The notes beneath the pieces are model-generated. The model was not told where the DNA came from. It worked only from the letters and a program-made list of their open reading frames with translations, and did no database searches. From a virus: a DNA stretch of 64,000 nucleotides. This document shows positions 15,992 through 26,428 of this stretch, piece by piece. The DNA is taken from positions 1 through 64,000 of IMG/VR virus record IMGVR_UViG_3300036715_002842. The stretch is one strand, 5' to 3'. Both the position numbers and the translations under genes were made by a program. Numbering within the stretch: the first letter of the stretch is position 1; every line of letters begins with the position of its first letter.

Positions 15992-18900
15992 TTAATCACT
16001 AGAGGCCGTGGCAGACTTTTTACCAGAACTCGTGGCATTGACAGTGATGGTAAGATCCTGAGTAACTGTATCACCCGCGGCATTAGTAACGGTGAGTGTG
16101 TAGGTGGTATTTGAAGAAAGTGCTGGGGTGGTGAACCCTGTGGTAACTGCACCGATTCCATTATTGACAGATCCTGTACCACCACTGAACGTGGTTGTTA
16201 CTACTGCGGTAGTGCCACTGAAAACTGGGTTGGGTGTAGCGGAGAAGGCTGAGATTGTTGGCATTGCTACGACTGTTGCTGTTGTTGTTGCGGTTTTAGA
16301 ACCATCTGCGGCGGAGGTGGCGGTGATGGTGTAGGAACCGGGGGTTGCTGGAGCAGTATAAACGGTATTCACTCCAGTTGCGGTAGAGATTGGAGAGAAG
16401 GTTCCACCGGTTGCAGTCCAGTTGATGCTAGTGTTCACCGCGCCAGAAATGGTTGAACTAAATGTCTTGTTGTGGCTTACGGAAACGGTGAAGTTCTGGA
16501 GGGAGATGGCTCCCACAACTACGGTCTGAGGTGTGATAGTTAAGTTACCGCTCATGGTATAGCCGGTGATTGAAGTAATCTTGCCGTAGTAAATGGTCTG
16601 AGTCACAAACCCACTTGCTTGAACTGCGTAGGGGGTACCACTTACAGCGCTCGCAGTGATTTCAGAACCACCAACGGTTGTTCCAATACTCTTGTTACCC
16701 GTCAAGGTTCCAGTGTAGGTCATTGTAAGGGTTACATTGGTTGCACCATAAAGAGGAGACATAGTGCTTGCTACCATTGTTAATGTTGGTAGTGCGTAGA
16801 CTATTGCAGTGGTTGAATTTGTCTTTGTAGGATCTGCAACGGATGTTGCGGTGATAGTGTAAGTTCCGGGAGTCGCTGGAATATTCCAAGTTGCTCCAGT
16901 GAAGGAACCGCCGGTTGCGGACCAGGTTACCGCGGTATTAGCAGCACCCGTCACGTTCGCGAGGTAGATCTGGGTTTGACTTACGTTTACGTTCGCGGTG
17001 GCAGGACTGGGAACTCCTACCGCTACGGTCTGAGGAGTAACCGTTACGGAGTAATCCGCTGTTGTACCTGCTAGGTTGGAGACTCTCAGGTAATAGGTCT
17101 TGGCAACTGTGAAGCCAGAAGCCTGTACAGTGATGGGAGTTCCGGAAGTTGCTGCAGCGGAGATATCAGATCCGCCCAGAGTAGTCCCAACAATCGCGGA
17201 GGAGCCGGTCCAGGTCGGTGTTACGGTTGTGGTCGTTGCCCCATAGAGGGGAGAAGTAGTGCTCGCAGCAATCGAACCTGTGGGGTTTGCAACTGTGGTA
17301 ACAGTCGTTGTATTGGTGGAAGTTCCATTCGCTGCGGCGGTTGCCGTCAAGGTGTAGGTTCCAATACTTGCGGGGGCGGTCCAAGAAGTTGCCACCCCAC
17401 TTGCGGTAGAGATTGGAGAGAAGGTTCCACCGGTTGCAGTCCAGTTGATGTTAGTGTTCACCGCACCCGAAACCGTGGTGCTTACGTTTCTCGAAGTGCT
17501 TACGGTCTGGTATCCACCACCACCGGTGATTGCAGCCACAGATACCGTTTGAGGTGTGATGGTTACAGATGCATCGGCAGTTGTTCCGGGAACGTTAGTT
17601 CCTCTTGCGTAGTAGGTGGTAGCCGCGGTGAACCCGCCAGCTTGAACTGCCAGGGCAACTCCAGAAGTAGCCGAAGCAGAGATCTGGGTACCTCCGACAG
17701 ATGTACCTACGGTGATTGAGGTAGTTCCACCACTACCGGTTGGCGTTACGGTTACGTTCGTTGCCCCATAAAGAGGTGAAGTAGTACTTGCGGCGAGGGA
17801 GATTCCTGGGAGTGCGTAAACATTGACGGTTGTGGAATTGGTGGTAGAACCATCTGCAGCAGAAGTGGCAGTGATGGTGTAGGAACCGGGGGTTGCTGGA
17901 GCTGTCCACGTAGTTGTCGCACCGCTTGCGGTAGAGGTTGGAGAGAAGGATCCACCGGTTGCTGACCAGTTGATGTTGGTGTTTACTGCGCCGGTTACCG
18001 TTGCACTATAAGCCTGGGTCTGGCTCACGTTCACATTCGCTGCGGCTGGAGATGGAATGCTGACGGACGGCCACTGGGGATTTGTTGTGACGCTGCTTGC
18101 GAGGTAGGTAGCTCCAACGGAGTTTGTTACTATAAGGATGTACGTCCCCTGATTAACGAATCCAGTGGGCTGTACTGGTAAGGCAACCCCAGAAGTAGCG
18201 TTCGAGGAGATTTCGGAACCAGTTCCATTGAGAACTCCGACCGTTGCAGTTGCTCCAGCAGTGAAAGTTGGGGTAACCGTTACGTCAGTCGCACCATAGA
18301 GAGGGTTGTTGGTGCTCATTGTGAGCGAACCAGTTGGTAGAGCGACCAAGGTAATGGTTGAGGTTGCAGACTTGGTTCCATCTGCAACGCAGGTCGCTGT
18401 CGCAGTCTTGGCACCAGCGGTAAGTCCACCATAGTAGAAATACCCATCCGAACGGTAGGTTCCTGCCGACTGGGAGAAGGAAACCGATGTGTTTGCTGCA
18501 CCACTTACGGTTGGGGTAATCAGAATGTCGCACTTGAGGAATTGCGTTGCTGAGGTGTTCACCTGCAGTTGGACATGATCAAAATCTAGTTCGAGATTCA
18601 GTCCACTGTAGCAGTTATTCACTGACATGAACCACTGAAGAACCTTAGCGGTGGTGCACATCCACTTGACACTATAACGTTGCCACACGGTAGCGCTAAG
18701 AGGTGGATTCTCCAACCACACGATATTTTCTGGTGCCTGATTCCATGCATCAAAGAATCCTGCACCAGTTGCAGAAAGTCTGCCGCGTGCGTAGAAGCTC
18801 AGGGTATACCAGGTACTGAGTGCGTAAGCACCAATCCAGAAGGCATTTCCATCTGCGGCGGATAGTCCGAAAGTATTGATGGTTGTGTTGTGAGTGAATC

Positions 18901-20926
18901 TTACAAAAGGTCCACCATCCACACCGCCAGTTGCTTGGTAAGATGAAGTCGCTCCACCACCATTGTCGTAGATGGAGTAGTAGGTCATCCCGTTATCAAA
19001 AGATCCATCGCACATCAGATTGACTGAGACTGATCTCGATGCGGACGTTGGACTTACTGCTACTGAAACTGTCTGAGGAGTAATGGTTACACTGGAATCC
19101 GCTGCTGCAAAGGCATGATTGTAGGTTCTTGCCCAGTAAGTTGTTGCTGCAGTAAATCCGCCAGTCTGAACTCCAATCGGAGTACCAGAAGTAGCCGTCG
19201 AAGAAACCTGGGATCCACCTTGATTGGTACCAACGTAGATGAGATAGGGATCTCCTCCACCAGTTGGGGTAACAGTTACATTCGTTGCCCCATAAAGAGG
19301 TGAAGTAGTACTTGCGGAGATGGAGGAGGTAGGTACCGCGTAGACATAAACCGAGGTCGAAGCGGACTTTGTTGGATCTGTTACCGATGTAGCTGTAATG
19401 GTATAGGTTGCTTGACCCGAGCCGAAGGTTGGCGCAGTCCAATTAGCACCGGCAAAGGATCCACCACTGCAAGACCAGGTAACTGCGGAACTAACCCCTC
19501 CAGAAGCTGAAGCAGAAAATGCTACGACTTCTCCGCAGGTTCGATTTGTATTTGAAGGGGTTGGGGTACTCACTGAAACTGTTTGTGGGGTAATCGTTAC
19601 GCTAGCATCTGCTACGGTACTAGCGGCATTGAACACTCGTGTCCAGTAGGTCTGGGCAGTAGTAAATCCGCCTGTCTGTACTCCAACTGCCGCATTGTTG
19701 GTAGCGTTCGTCGAAATCTGCACTCCACCCTGCGTTGTGCCGAGGTAGATGCCATAAACACTTCCACCACCCGTTGGAGTAATGGTTACGTTCGTCGCAC
19801 CATAGAGTGGATTTGTGGTGCTCGCAGCAAGAGAAGCTGTTGGTGCGGCAATTACTGTTGTATATGAATCGTTCGTTACTCCATTCGCTGCGGCGGTAGC
19901 ACGAACGTAGTAGGATCCAGTAGTTCCTGGGGCGGTGAAAGTTGTCGAATCGCCGGATGCAGGGGATACGGATCCACCTGCTGGGGCAGACCAGTTGATT
20001 GTGGTGTTCACCGCACCGGATACACTAGCAGTTACTCCAGCCGAAGTACCCACAGTCATGTATGTTGGAAGAGCAACGGAATAGGTAATTGAAGGTGTTT
20101 GAGGTGTAATTGTTACGCTAGCGTCTGCAACTCCGCCACCGTAGGAGGAGTATCTATTCCAATAGGTAGTTGAGGTTACGAACCCTCCTGTTTGAACTCC
20201 GATAGCGGATGAGTAAGGAGACGCGGAACTGAAAATATTTCCGGAACCCTGGGAGGTTCCAACCTGGGTTGCTGCAATTGAACCGGTGCCACCAGGGGTT
20301 ACCGTTACGTTCGTCGCACCATAAAGAGGTGAGGTGGTGCTTGCAGTAATAGTTGCAGTCGGAATCGCAGTTACGGAAAGATTCACGTTACTTGAAGCTC
20401 CGGTCCCCGAAGCGGTTGTGGCATAAATGACGACTGTTTGTGGAGATGTTGGAGGGGTGTAAGTAGTCGTACCTCCGCTCGCAGTTGTAGATGGGGAGAA
20501 GGATCCGCCGGAAGCGCAGGACCAATTGATATTTGAATTTGATGCACCAGATACGGTTGCTGAGAAGGTACAAGTTCTATTAGTATCGCAATAGTTGCTA
20601 CTAGGAGTAATTGCTGAAACTGCTGGGGTTTGTACTGTTACAGTTTGGGAACCAGAACCAGTTCCACCTGAAGTTGTAACACTCATTACACCAGATGTAT
20701 TCTGAGCTACGGTTCCAGTGATAGTGATGGTTGTATCGTTCGTTACTGTAAATGCAATAGAAGTGGTTCCAATCTTAACTACGGTTGCGCCAGTGAATCC
20801 GCTACCCGTAACAGTCCAACCAGTCTGACCATAGAGAGGTGAAGTTGTCGATACACTGGAGACAACCGGTACTCCAGAGTAGGTTCCTAGGATGTAGGTC
20901 TCGTATACATTAAGAGTTGCGGTCAT
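15992..20926 (-). CDS. Giant Ig-like repeat virion protein, 1644 aa
   Basis: About nine units of ~150 residues repeat the marks NPLYGATNVTVTP, VQxGGFTxxTTYxxR, SVTITPQT and NINWSATGGSFSP, typical of tandem bacterial Ig-like domains. The first unit resembles an IPT/TIG fold. Between units, around 18530-19020, sits a ~170-residue non-repeat domain (NLMCDGSFDNGM...) with jelly-roll carbohydrate-binding character. It is probably a surface adhesin or decoration fibre. It lies 11 nt after the small Cys-tailed gene in one operon. Confidence 0.8.
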   Translation of the reverse strand: MTATLNVYETYILGTYSGVPVVSSVSTTSPLYGQTGWTVTGSGFTGATVVKIGTTSIAFTVTNDTTITITGTVAQNTSGVMSVTTSGGTGSGSQTVTVQTPAVSAITPSSNYCDTNRTCTFSATVSGASNSNINWSCASGGSFSPSTTASGGTTTYTPPTSPQTVVIYATTASGTGASSNVNLSVTAIPTATITASTTSPLYGATNVTVTPGGTGSIAATQVGTSQGSGNIFSSASPYSSAIGVQTGGFVTSTTYWNRYSSYGGGVADASVTITPQTPSITYSVALPTYMTVGTSAGVTASVSGAVNTTINWSAPAGGSVSPASGDSTTFTAPGTTGSYYVRATAAANGVTNDSYTTVIAAPTASLAASTTNPLYGATNVTITPTGGGSVYGIYLGTTQGGVQISTNATNNAAVGVQTGGFTTAQTYWTRVFNAASTVADASVTITPQTVSVSTPTPSNTNRTCGEVVAFSASASGGVSSAVTWSCSGGSFAGANWTAPTFGSGQATYTITATSVTDPTKSASTSVYVYAVPTSSISASTTSPLYGATNVTVTPTGGGDPYLIYVGTNQGGSQVSSTATSGTPIGVQTGGFTAATTYWARTYNHAFAAADSSVTITPQTVSVAVSPTSASRSVSVNLMCDGSFDNGMTYYSIYDNGGGATSSYQATGGVDGGPFVRFTHNTTINTFGLSAADGNAFWIGAYALSTWYTLSFYARGRLSATGAGFFDAWNQAPENIVWLENPPLSATVWQRYSVKWMCTTAKVLQWFMSVNNCYSGLNLELDFDHVQLQVNTSATQFLKCDILITPTVSGAANTSVSFSQSAGTYRSDGYFYYGGLTAGAKTATATCVADGTKSATSTITLVALPTGSLTMSTNNPLYGATDVTVTPTFTAGATATVGVLNGTGSEISSNATSGVALPVQPTGFVNQGTYILIVTNSVGATYLASSVTTNPQWPSVSIPSPAAANVNVSQTQAYSATVTGAVNTNINWSATGGSFSPTSTASGATTTWTAPATPGSYTITATSAADGSTTNSTTVNVYALPGISLAASTTSPLYGATNVTVTPTGSGGTTSITVGTSVGGTQISASATSGVALAVQAGGFTAATTYYARGTNVPGTTADASVTITPQTVSVAAITGGGGYQTVSTSRNVSTTVSGAVNTNINWTATGGTFSPISTASGVATSWTAPASIGTYTLTATAAANGTSTNTTTVTTVANPTGSIAASTTSPLYGATTTTVTPTWTGSSAIVGTTLGGSDISAAATSGTPITVQASGFTVAKTYYLRVSNLAGTTADYSVTVTPQTVAVGVPSPATANVNVSQTQIYLANVTGAANTAVTWSATGGSFTGATWNIPATPGTYTITATSVADPTKTNSTTAIVYALPTLTMVASTMSPLYGATNVTLTMTYTGTLTGNKSIGTTVGGSEITASAVSGTPYAVQASGFVTQTIYYGKITSITGYTMSGNLTITPQTVVVGAISLQNFTVSVSHNKTFSSTISGAVNTSINWTATGGTFSPISTATGVNTVYTAPATPGSYTITATSAADGSKTATTTATVVAMPTISAFSATPNPVFSGTTAVVTTTFSGGTGSVNNGIGAVTTGFTTPALSSNTTYTLTVTNAAGDTVTQDLTITVNATSSGKKSATASSD

Positions 20927-20937
20927 ATGTCAGAACC

Positions 20938-21408
20938 TCATCCAAGGTTGATGCAGCAAGCGTCCCCACGGGCACATCCACCGGTATAGTTCGATGCACC
21001 GTACACGGCAAATCTTACCTTTACGTAGGTTAAATTCTGGGCAGCAGATAGAGTGTAAGTAGGAACTGGGGTGATTCTTGTAGTGGTGTGTGCAGTATAG
21101 TCAGAGAACATATTAGTCCAAGTTACGTTTGTTGAATCCACGCTCACATCAATGTTAATATACGCGTTGTCATAGGTACCATCAACCAAAGTAGTACTTA
21201 TATCCGTATACAGAACCAAAGCGGTATAGGTTTGAGTTGCTGCCGCCCAAGCCTGAAGTGTGTAATATCCAACAGTTGGCGCTTGAAGGGTAGAAGCCAA
21301 TTTCTGCATTGTTGCCGCATCAGCACTATTTCCGTTGTAAGCAAATGTTGGATTTGTGATACCGGTAACGCTAGCCCAGGCAGTTGGATATAGATTAATT
21401 GTTGACAT
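20938..21408 (-). CDS. Small virion-type protein with Cys-rich C-terminus, 156 aa
   Basis: The product is Thr/Ala/Tyr-rich and beta-structured, like phage adhesin domains, and ends GGCARGDACCINLG, with three of its cysteines in the last 14 residues. Family not recognised. Its ATG directly abuts the stop of the radical SAM gene (TAAATG), with GAGGTC as SD inside that gene. The abutment and the odd tail make it a candidate substrate of the radical SAM enzyme, which is inference. Confidence 0.7.
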   Translation of the reverse strand: MSTINLYPTAWASVTGITNPTFAYNGNSADAATMQKLASTLQAPTVGYYTLQAWAAATQTYTALVLYTDISTTLVDGTYDNAYINIDVSVDSTNVTWTNMFSDYTAHTTTRITPVPTYTLSAAQNLTYVKVRFAVYGASNYTGGCARGDACCINLG

Positions 21409-22779
21409 TTAAGACCTCACTTCAACTGGGCCATGTGAAAGCTTCCGGTATGTTTCAACCATCTGTTCTTTCCGAACTTCAATCGCTGACAGAAGGGAAT
21501 CCCTCTTCAGCCCACAGTAGAAATCCCTTGTTTTGATTGAACCATTTTCCACGTAACAACCACCCTGACAATTGTATTTAGCAACGCAGGTCTGACATTC
21601 CGTATAGCAGGCAGTTTCAAGATTGAGAACATTCCAGATCTTCTCCATATCCAATTCAAATTCTTTGGTTTCTGGATCGAACTGGCCAACGATTAAATTA
21701 TCGGTGTAAGTTCCATTTTCCGTTGAGATTCTGTGGCACGTTGTAATGAGCCCATTGTTCAAGAAGGTCATGGAAGAACTTGGATCAGTCGCACCACATC
21801 CAGAAAATCTTGTTTTGAAAACTGAGGTATGATCTAAGTCGGTGTCAGATACAACTGCCCACTTCTTCCCAACCGATCGTTCCTTTAGTCTCTTCCAAGC
21901 TTCAACATAGACATCCACATCGTGCATCCCCTGAGGATCTGTATCGGAGTGATATGCCGCCATGTTGAGAACTAAACGAGAATTTGGATGCCTGGGAGTT
22001 TTCTGAGCCTCGATCCATCCATCGAATCCTTCTTGTTCCTGAAGCCAGTCTAGAAAGTCAGCAACGGATTCAAGTTCGGAAACCATGGGAACCGTGAGAG
22101 TTCCACGTAGATTGAAGAAGATCTTATGTTTCAGTAGGAGCAAGATTCCATTCACCGCAGCATTGAATGTTCCGGAACCATCCAATCTCTGGCGTTGACT
22201 ATTTTGAAGGATGGGGCTTCCATCAAAAGATGCCACGATCTGGTTGAAGTACTTCGCAATCTGCTCTATGTTTCCTTCATTGATCAGGGTTAGGTTGGTG
22301 GTCATTGCCATCGAACCAACTCTACCGGTTGCGAAGAGTTTTTCACTGAAAGCGAAAAGGCGGTTCCCGATGGTGAGGGTCTCCCCTTGAGGAATGAAGT
22401 TGATGTGAAGTTCTTCTTCACCCTCATCCTCAACCACAAGATCAGCTTTACGAATCACGTTCAGAATCGCCTCTTCCATGTCCTCGGAAAGGACAGGTTC
22501 ATCCGGTCTCGTATGAGCATCTGCAGCGTAGCAGTAAGTGCAAGCCAAGTTGCACTTTGAGGTCATTGAGATCTTAAATGATTTGATTTTTCTCAGATTG
22601 AAAGCGAGATCTGTTTCTGGTTTTGGGTTGGGCTGGAATTTGAAAGTCGGCGCTTCATTTGCCGGTACAAGGCACTTGAAGAAGGGATAGAAAACGTAAT
22701 CACCGTCAGATAACGTAATCGGGTAACCCGGATTCGGGTTTACACTTGTCGTTACCTCTTCCGTGGTCCAGTTAGGCAT
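21409..22779 (-). CDS. Radical SAM enzyme with SPASM domain
   Basis: The 456-residue enzyme has the radical SAM CxxxCxxC motif at Cys76, Cys80 and Cys83 (SKCNLACTYCY). Its C-terminal SPASM region has cysteines near 391, 395, 398, 404, 408 and 422 for further FeS clusters. SPASM enzymes modify peptides or proteins, for example in sulfatase maturation or RiPP synthesis. ATG 22779 is chosen over the longer frame because GGGGAG precedes it and it overlaps the YkgJ stop. It lies inside the tail-fibre operon, so a fibre or adhesin is the likely target. Confidence 0.88.
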   Translation of the reverse strand: MPNWTTEEVTTSVNPNPGYPITLSDGDYVFYPFFKCLVPANEAPTFKFQPNPKPETDLAFNLRKIKSFKISMTSKCNLACTYCYAADAHTRPDEPVLSEDMEEAILNVIRKADLVVEDEGEEELHINFIPQGETLTIGNRLFAFSEKLFATGRVGSMAMTTNLTLINEGNIEQIAKYFNQIVASFDGSPILQNSQRQRLDGSGTFNAAVNGILLLLKHKIFFNLRGTLTVPMVSELESVADFLDWLQEQEGFDGWIEAQKTPRHPNSRLVLNMAAYHSDTDPQGMHDVDVYVEAWKRLKERSVGKKWAVVSDTDLDHTSVFKTRFSGCGATDPSSSMTFLNNGLITTCHRISTENGTYTDNLIVGQFDPETKEFELDMEKIWNVLNLETACYTECQTCVAKYNCQGGCYVENGSIKTRDFYCGLKRDSLLSAIEVRKEQMVETYRKLSHGPVEVRS

Positions 22780-23128
22780 GAGGCTCCCCAAGTGGAATGC
22801 CACTCGCAATCGCCTCAGCTCTGAACTGCTCTTTTGAAATATCGGCGGGCAAAAGTGCCTTGAGAATGCACATCCTACATTCTTTTGTACCGCGAGCAAA
22901 ATCTCTGCAGGTTTGAGGACGTATATCGTAAACCTTGCAGTTTCCGTTTTCATCCAAGGCCAGACAAGATCCATTTTCATTCGCACCCATCGCATTTCCG
23001 AAAGGGGTGCTCACTAAATATTCATCTGGAATTTCCGAGGTACGATCAACATAGATGGTGTTGTTGATTGAATGGCAGCACTCGCCACACCCTTCACAAG
23101 AAGTTGGGACAATTATTTCTGTAGCCAT
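22772..23128 (-). CDS. YkgJ-family Cys-cluster protein
   Basis: The 118 residues contain CEGCGECCHS, then GSCLALDENGNCKVYDIRPQTCRDFARG and a further CRMC. This is the YkgJ pattern, with cysteines proposed to bind zinc or an iron-sulfur cluster. GAGGG lies just before ATG 23128. The stop overlaps the radical SAM start by 8 nt, so the two are made together. An electron-transfer, cluster-supply or substrate-handling partner for the radical SAM enzyme is likely but unproven. Confidence 0.85.
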   Translation of the reverse strand: MATEIIVPTSCEGCGECCHSINNTIYVDRTSEIPDEYLVSTPFGNAMGANENGSCLALDENGNCKVYDIRPQTCRDFARGTKECRMCILKALLPADISKEQFRAEAIASGIPLGEPHA

Positions 23129-23159
23129 CGTACCCTCGAATTTCTAACCCATCGCAGGA

Positions 23160-26100
23160 TTAAACGGTTTGTTCAATGTCAAGCTGGACGGTTACACCTG
23201 CGGCGGTTCCGGCTACCGAACAGACAGCGGTGATAGAATCTCCTGCTGCAATTGCTACACTCAAACCAGTGTAACGATCGGTCCAAGCTGTAGCGGAATC
23301 CGTACCCAGTAAGGTTAGAGTTCCGTAGGATGCAATGGTCGTACCATTGATCTTGATCAGGAGGGTACCGGTTCCAGGAGTCTGAGACTGAGTACGAATT
23401 GCCTTCAGAGTGCCGGCAGCATCTGCTCTATACGCAGGCTGAAGAACGGTTGTGGTGAGTGCTGCTTCGTAGAACCAACGGAGAGGGGCCTTGATCACTG
23501 GCTTACTTGTAACACCGGACCAGGGCACCGATCCGGCACTACCATCAATGTTCACACCGGTCAAGGACTGAGCTGCGGAAGACCGGTTCGCTGCGATCGC
23601 GGTAGTACCTACGTAGTGAACCTGTGCGACGGTGGCGAACGCCGATGCATGCAGACCATCCAGAAGATCTGCGTTCAGGTTTGCTACAACGGTCTGAGAG
23701 GATACTGCAAGAGGTGCTGTACCAGTTGCTACACCAGAAATCAGAATGTTGGCTTGGAAGGATCCATTCGTTGTGAGTGCAGCTACGCCAGTTCTTGCAA
23801 GAGTGGTATCTGCTGCCCCAGTACCGCTTGCCCAGTAAATCGTACCACTCTGGTCAATAGAAATTCTGTAGGTTGTATCCCCCGTTTGTCCTGCGAGGTA
23901 AGCTCCGGTACCGGCGGTACCGTAGGCGTTGAACGCGGCACCATAGTTTGTTCCAATGTAGAACTTACCCGTTACAGTTACATCACCGTTAGTGTTAACA
24001 CTTAGACCCTTCGCGGCAGAAATTGTTGCATCCGTGTAATCTACCATTGCGGAGCTCTGATAGAGCTTGATCTGGCTTGCAGTAATTGCCAAACCACCTT
24101 CAGTGTTGCCGGTCTTGAATAGTGCAACTACGGGGGACTGGTTCGAGGAATTACCGCCAAACACCTTTAAGATGTTCTGCTGATTACCACTAGCCGTACC
24201 GACATAGAGGGTGCCAGCGGTGTTTCCATTTGAATTGACAACCACGTTGTTGGTGAAGCTAATGTTGTTTGTTCCAGTTGGAACTACAGCAATGTATCCA
24301 GAGTTGGCTGGATTGATCAGACTGAAATCGTAGGAAGTTCCGGTACTTGCTTGTAAGACCAACCCCTGAGAAGCTGTAGTTGTTAAGGATGCATGGGAAC
24401 CGCCGGTGACCCAGTAAGAAGGTGCCATCATCGCACCAGTGCAGGTCAAGGTAGTGTTGAAAGTTGAACCGCCTGAACCGATCAGGACCCAAGCGGTTCC
24501 AGTCAGAACTGAACCAACGTTACCGGCAGTAGGCTGACCGATCCACATCTGATTAGAAGTGTTAATACCCCAACCGATCGCAGTGGAACCGGCACGTGTC
24601 ATTCCAAAGTAGGTGTAGTTCGAAGTTGTAGGCGCGGTTACGGAAATGGCACCGTATGGATCTGGGCTTGCAGTATTGGATCCAACTTGAACAAATCCAT
24701 TACCGCCAGCGTTGGTTGAGAATCCAGCGGCGGTTACATTTCCAGTAGAAGTCACTGCGGGTACCGCAAGATTTGCTGAAGTCAAGGACATCCAAGCCAC
24801 AGACTGTGCTTGGTTCGTCCACTGGAATCCACCTGCGTCCACTCCAGCAATGAATCTTGTGATATTATTCGTATCGTTGGTCAACAAGAAAAGTGAAACC
24901 GTGGAACCTCCGGAAGTGGTTCCTTTGATTCCGCCGGCGTTAATGAATTGAATACTACCCATCCCGGTCACTACGGTTGTTGTTGTACCCAAGGCCATCG
25001 CAGTTGAACCAAGCGTCACTGAGGAGCTGGTTAGGGCACTGCTGGGAATTCCAGTGAAGTTGGTTCCGGTAAGAACTGGGGCAGTTGAAGGAAGGATGTA
25101 TCCCTGAGCTTTGACAAACGCAGTCGTTGCGATGGTTGTTGAATTATTCGCGGTCAGTGGGGTAGGTGCTGCAGGGGTACCTGTGAAGGTTGGAGAATCC
25201 AGGGGAGCCGCACCGGTTACCTGAGCTACTGTGTAGTCACCGCTGGTTGCAACAACCACACCAGTTCTTCCAAAGACAGTTACTACCTCAGTCGGTACCC
25301 CATCAATTCCGTCCCACGTGGTGCCATTGAAGACAATCATGTCTCCGACTTTCCACGTGGAAACTCCATCGATTAAGGTACTACCTGCAACGCTCACCTT
25401 GTAGTAGTAGCCCTTAGTACCAACTCCTGAAGCTAGGGCCGGAGAGTTGGTAGAAGCGTTCCACACCCCCTGGTAAACAAGCGCTCCAGAGACTGCGTTC
25501 AACTGTGCTTGTACTTTACCAAAGGCTGCAAGAATCGTATCTGTTGCGGCTACGGAAACGGCAGATCCTACGGAGAAGCCAGTCAGAACCTTGCCAGTGA
25601 CGGTTGCAGCGGCCAGGGTAGTAGTGATGGCGGTAGCACCGGAGCCAGTTACGTCCCCAGTAAGGGTTACAGTCTGGTTGGCGCTAATGTAGCCGCTTGG
25701 GTTCGTCGCGTTGTATGGGGTGTATCCCAACGCAGTAGTTACCTGACTAGAGGTAAGGGTACCACCATATACTCCAGTGATGGTTGCTGCGGAACCCGTG
25801 ATGCTGATTCCCCACGAACCAGAAGCTCCAGTACCTGTCAGAGAAGGTGCACCCACCTGGGCGGCGGTTGGAGTTGAGTAGGAGAAGGTTCCAGTTCCAT
25901 TGTTGTAGAGCCAACCCACTGCGTTAACCAGACCACCAATGGAAGTCAGGTTAGTGTTGAGAGGCTGGCGAGAAGTATCAGAAGGATGTACGTGTGCACC
26001 ATCAGCCCACTTACCAGAAGCTCCTATCGCCGCGGTACCATCCATATTCGGAACTGTGATGGCTACCACTGGAATCGCGGTGACATTCGCCGGGGTGTAT

Positions 26101-26399
26101 CCCAACGCAGTAGTCACCATCAGAGAAGTGATGCCCGTGATGTAGTTGCTTGGGTTCGTTGCATTGTAGGGCGTGAAGCCCAACGCATTCGTAACCTGGA
26201 GCGATGTGATGCTTGAGACTGCGCCAGCAGTTAGAGAGGCCGCGGTGCCGGTCAAGCCAGTTCCAGGACCACTGAACTGGGTCGTCGCAGTGATAGTGGA
26301 ACCAGAGATGGTCCCGAATGTTCCATTGCCCGTGGCATCAATCACACCTGTTGGTGTTGTACCTACGGATAGTCCTAGTCTCGCATTGAAAGCTGACAT
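23160..26399 (-). CDS. Tail-fibre-type repeat protein, 1079 aa
   Basis: The N-terminal third repeats ALGFTPYNATNPSGYI and GTGASGSWGISITGSA units typical of phage tail-fibre shafts. The middle is a long Gly/Thr/Ser-rich beta region. The C-terminal ~100 residues, starting LRWFYEAALTTTVLQPAYR, look like a distinct tip domain. GGGGAGAG precedes ATG 26399. It is directly upstream of the YkgJ/radical SAM pair in the operon. Confidence 0.85.
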   Translation of the reverse strand: MSAFNARLGLSVGTTPTGVIDATGNGTFGTISGSTITATTQFSGPGTGLTGTAASLTAGAVSSITSLQVTNALGFTPYNATNPSNYITGITSLMVTTALGYTPANVTAIPVVAITVPNMDGTAAIGASGKWADGAHVHPSDTSRQPLNTNLTSIGGLVNAVGWLYNNGTGTFSYSTPTAAQVGAPSLTGTGASGSWGISITGSAATITGVYGGTLTSSQVTTALGYTPYNATNPSGYISANQTVTLTGDVTGSGATAITTTLAAATVTGKVLTGFSVGSAVSVAATDTILAAFGKVQAQLNAVSGALVYQGVWNASTNSPALASGVGTKGYYYKVSVAGSTLIDGVSTWKVGDMIVFNGTTWDGIDGVPTEVVTVFGRTGVVVATSGDYTVAQVTGAAPLDSPTFTGTPAAPTPLTANNSTTIATTAFVKAQGYILPSTAPVLTGTNFTGIPSSALTSSSVTLGSTAMALGTTTTVVTGMGSIQFINAGGIKGTTSGGSTVSLFLLTNDTNNITRFIAGVDAGGFQWTNQAQSVAWMSLTSANLAVPAVTSTGNVTAAGFSTNAGGNGFVQVGSNTASPDPYGAISVTAPTTSNYTYFGMTRAGSTAIGWGINTSNQMWIGQPTAGNVGSVLTGTAWVLIGSGGSTFNTTLTCTGAMMAPSYWVTGGSHASLTTTASQGLVLQASTGTSYDFSLINPANSGYIAVVPTGTNNISFTNNVVVNSNGNTAGTLYVGTASGNQQNILKVFGGNSSNQSPVVALFKTGNTEGGLAITASQIKLYQSSAMVDYTDATISAAKGLSVNTNGDVTVTGKFYIGTNYGAAFNAYGTAGTGAYLAGQTGDTTYRISIDQSGTIYWASGTGAADTTLARTGVAALTTNGSFQANILISGVATGTAPLAVSSQTVVANLNADLLDGLHASAFATVAQVHYVGTTAIAANRSSAAQSLTGVNIDGSAGSVPWSGVTSKPVIKAPLRWFYEAALTTTVLQPAYRADAAGTLKAIRTQSQTPGTGTLLIKINGTTIASYGTLTLLGTDSATAWTDRYTGLSVAIAAGDSITAVCSVAGTAAGVTVQLDIEQTV

Positions 26400-26428
26400 C
26401 GGTTCACTCTCCCCAATGTGTTACGTTA

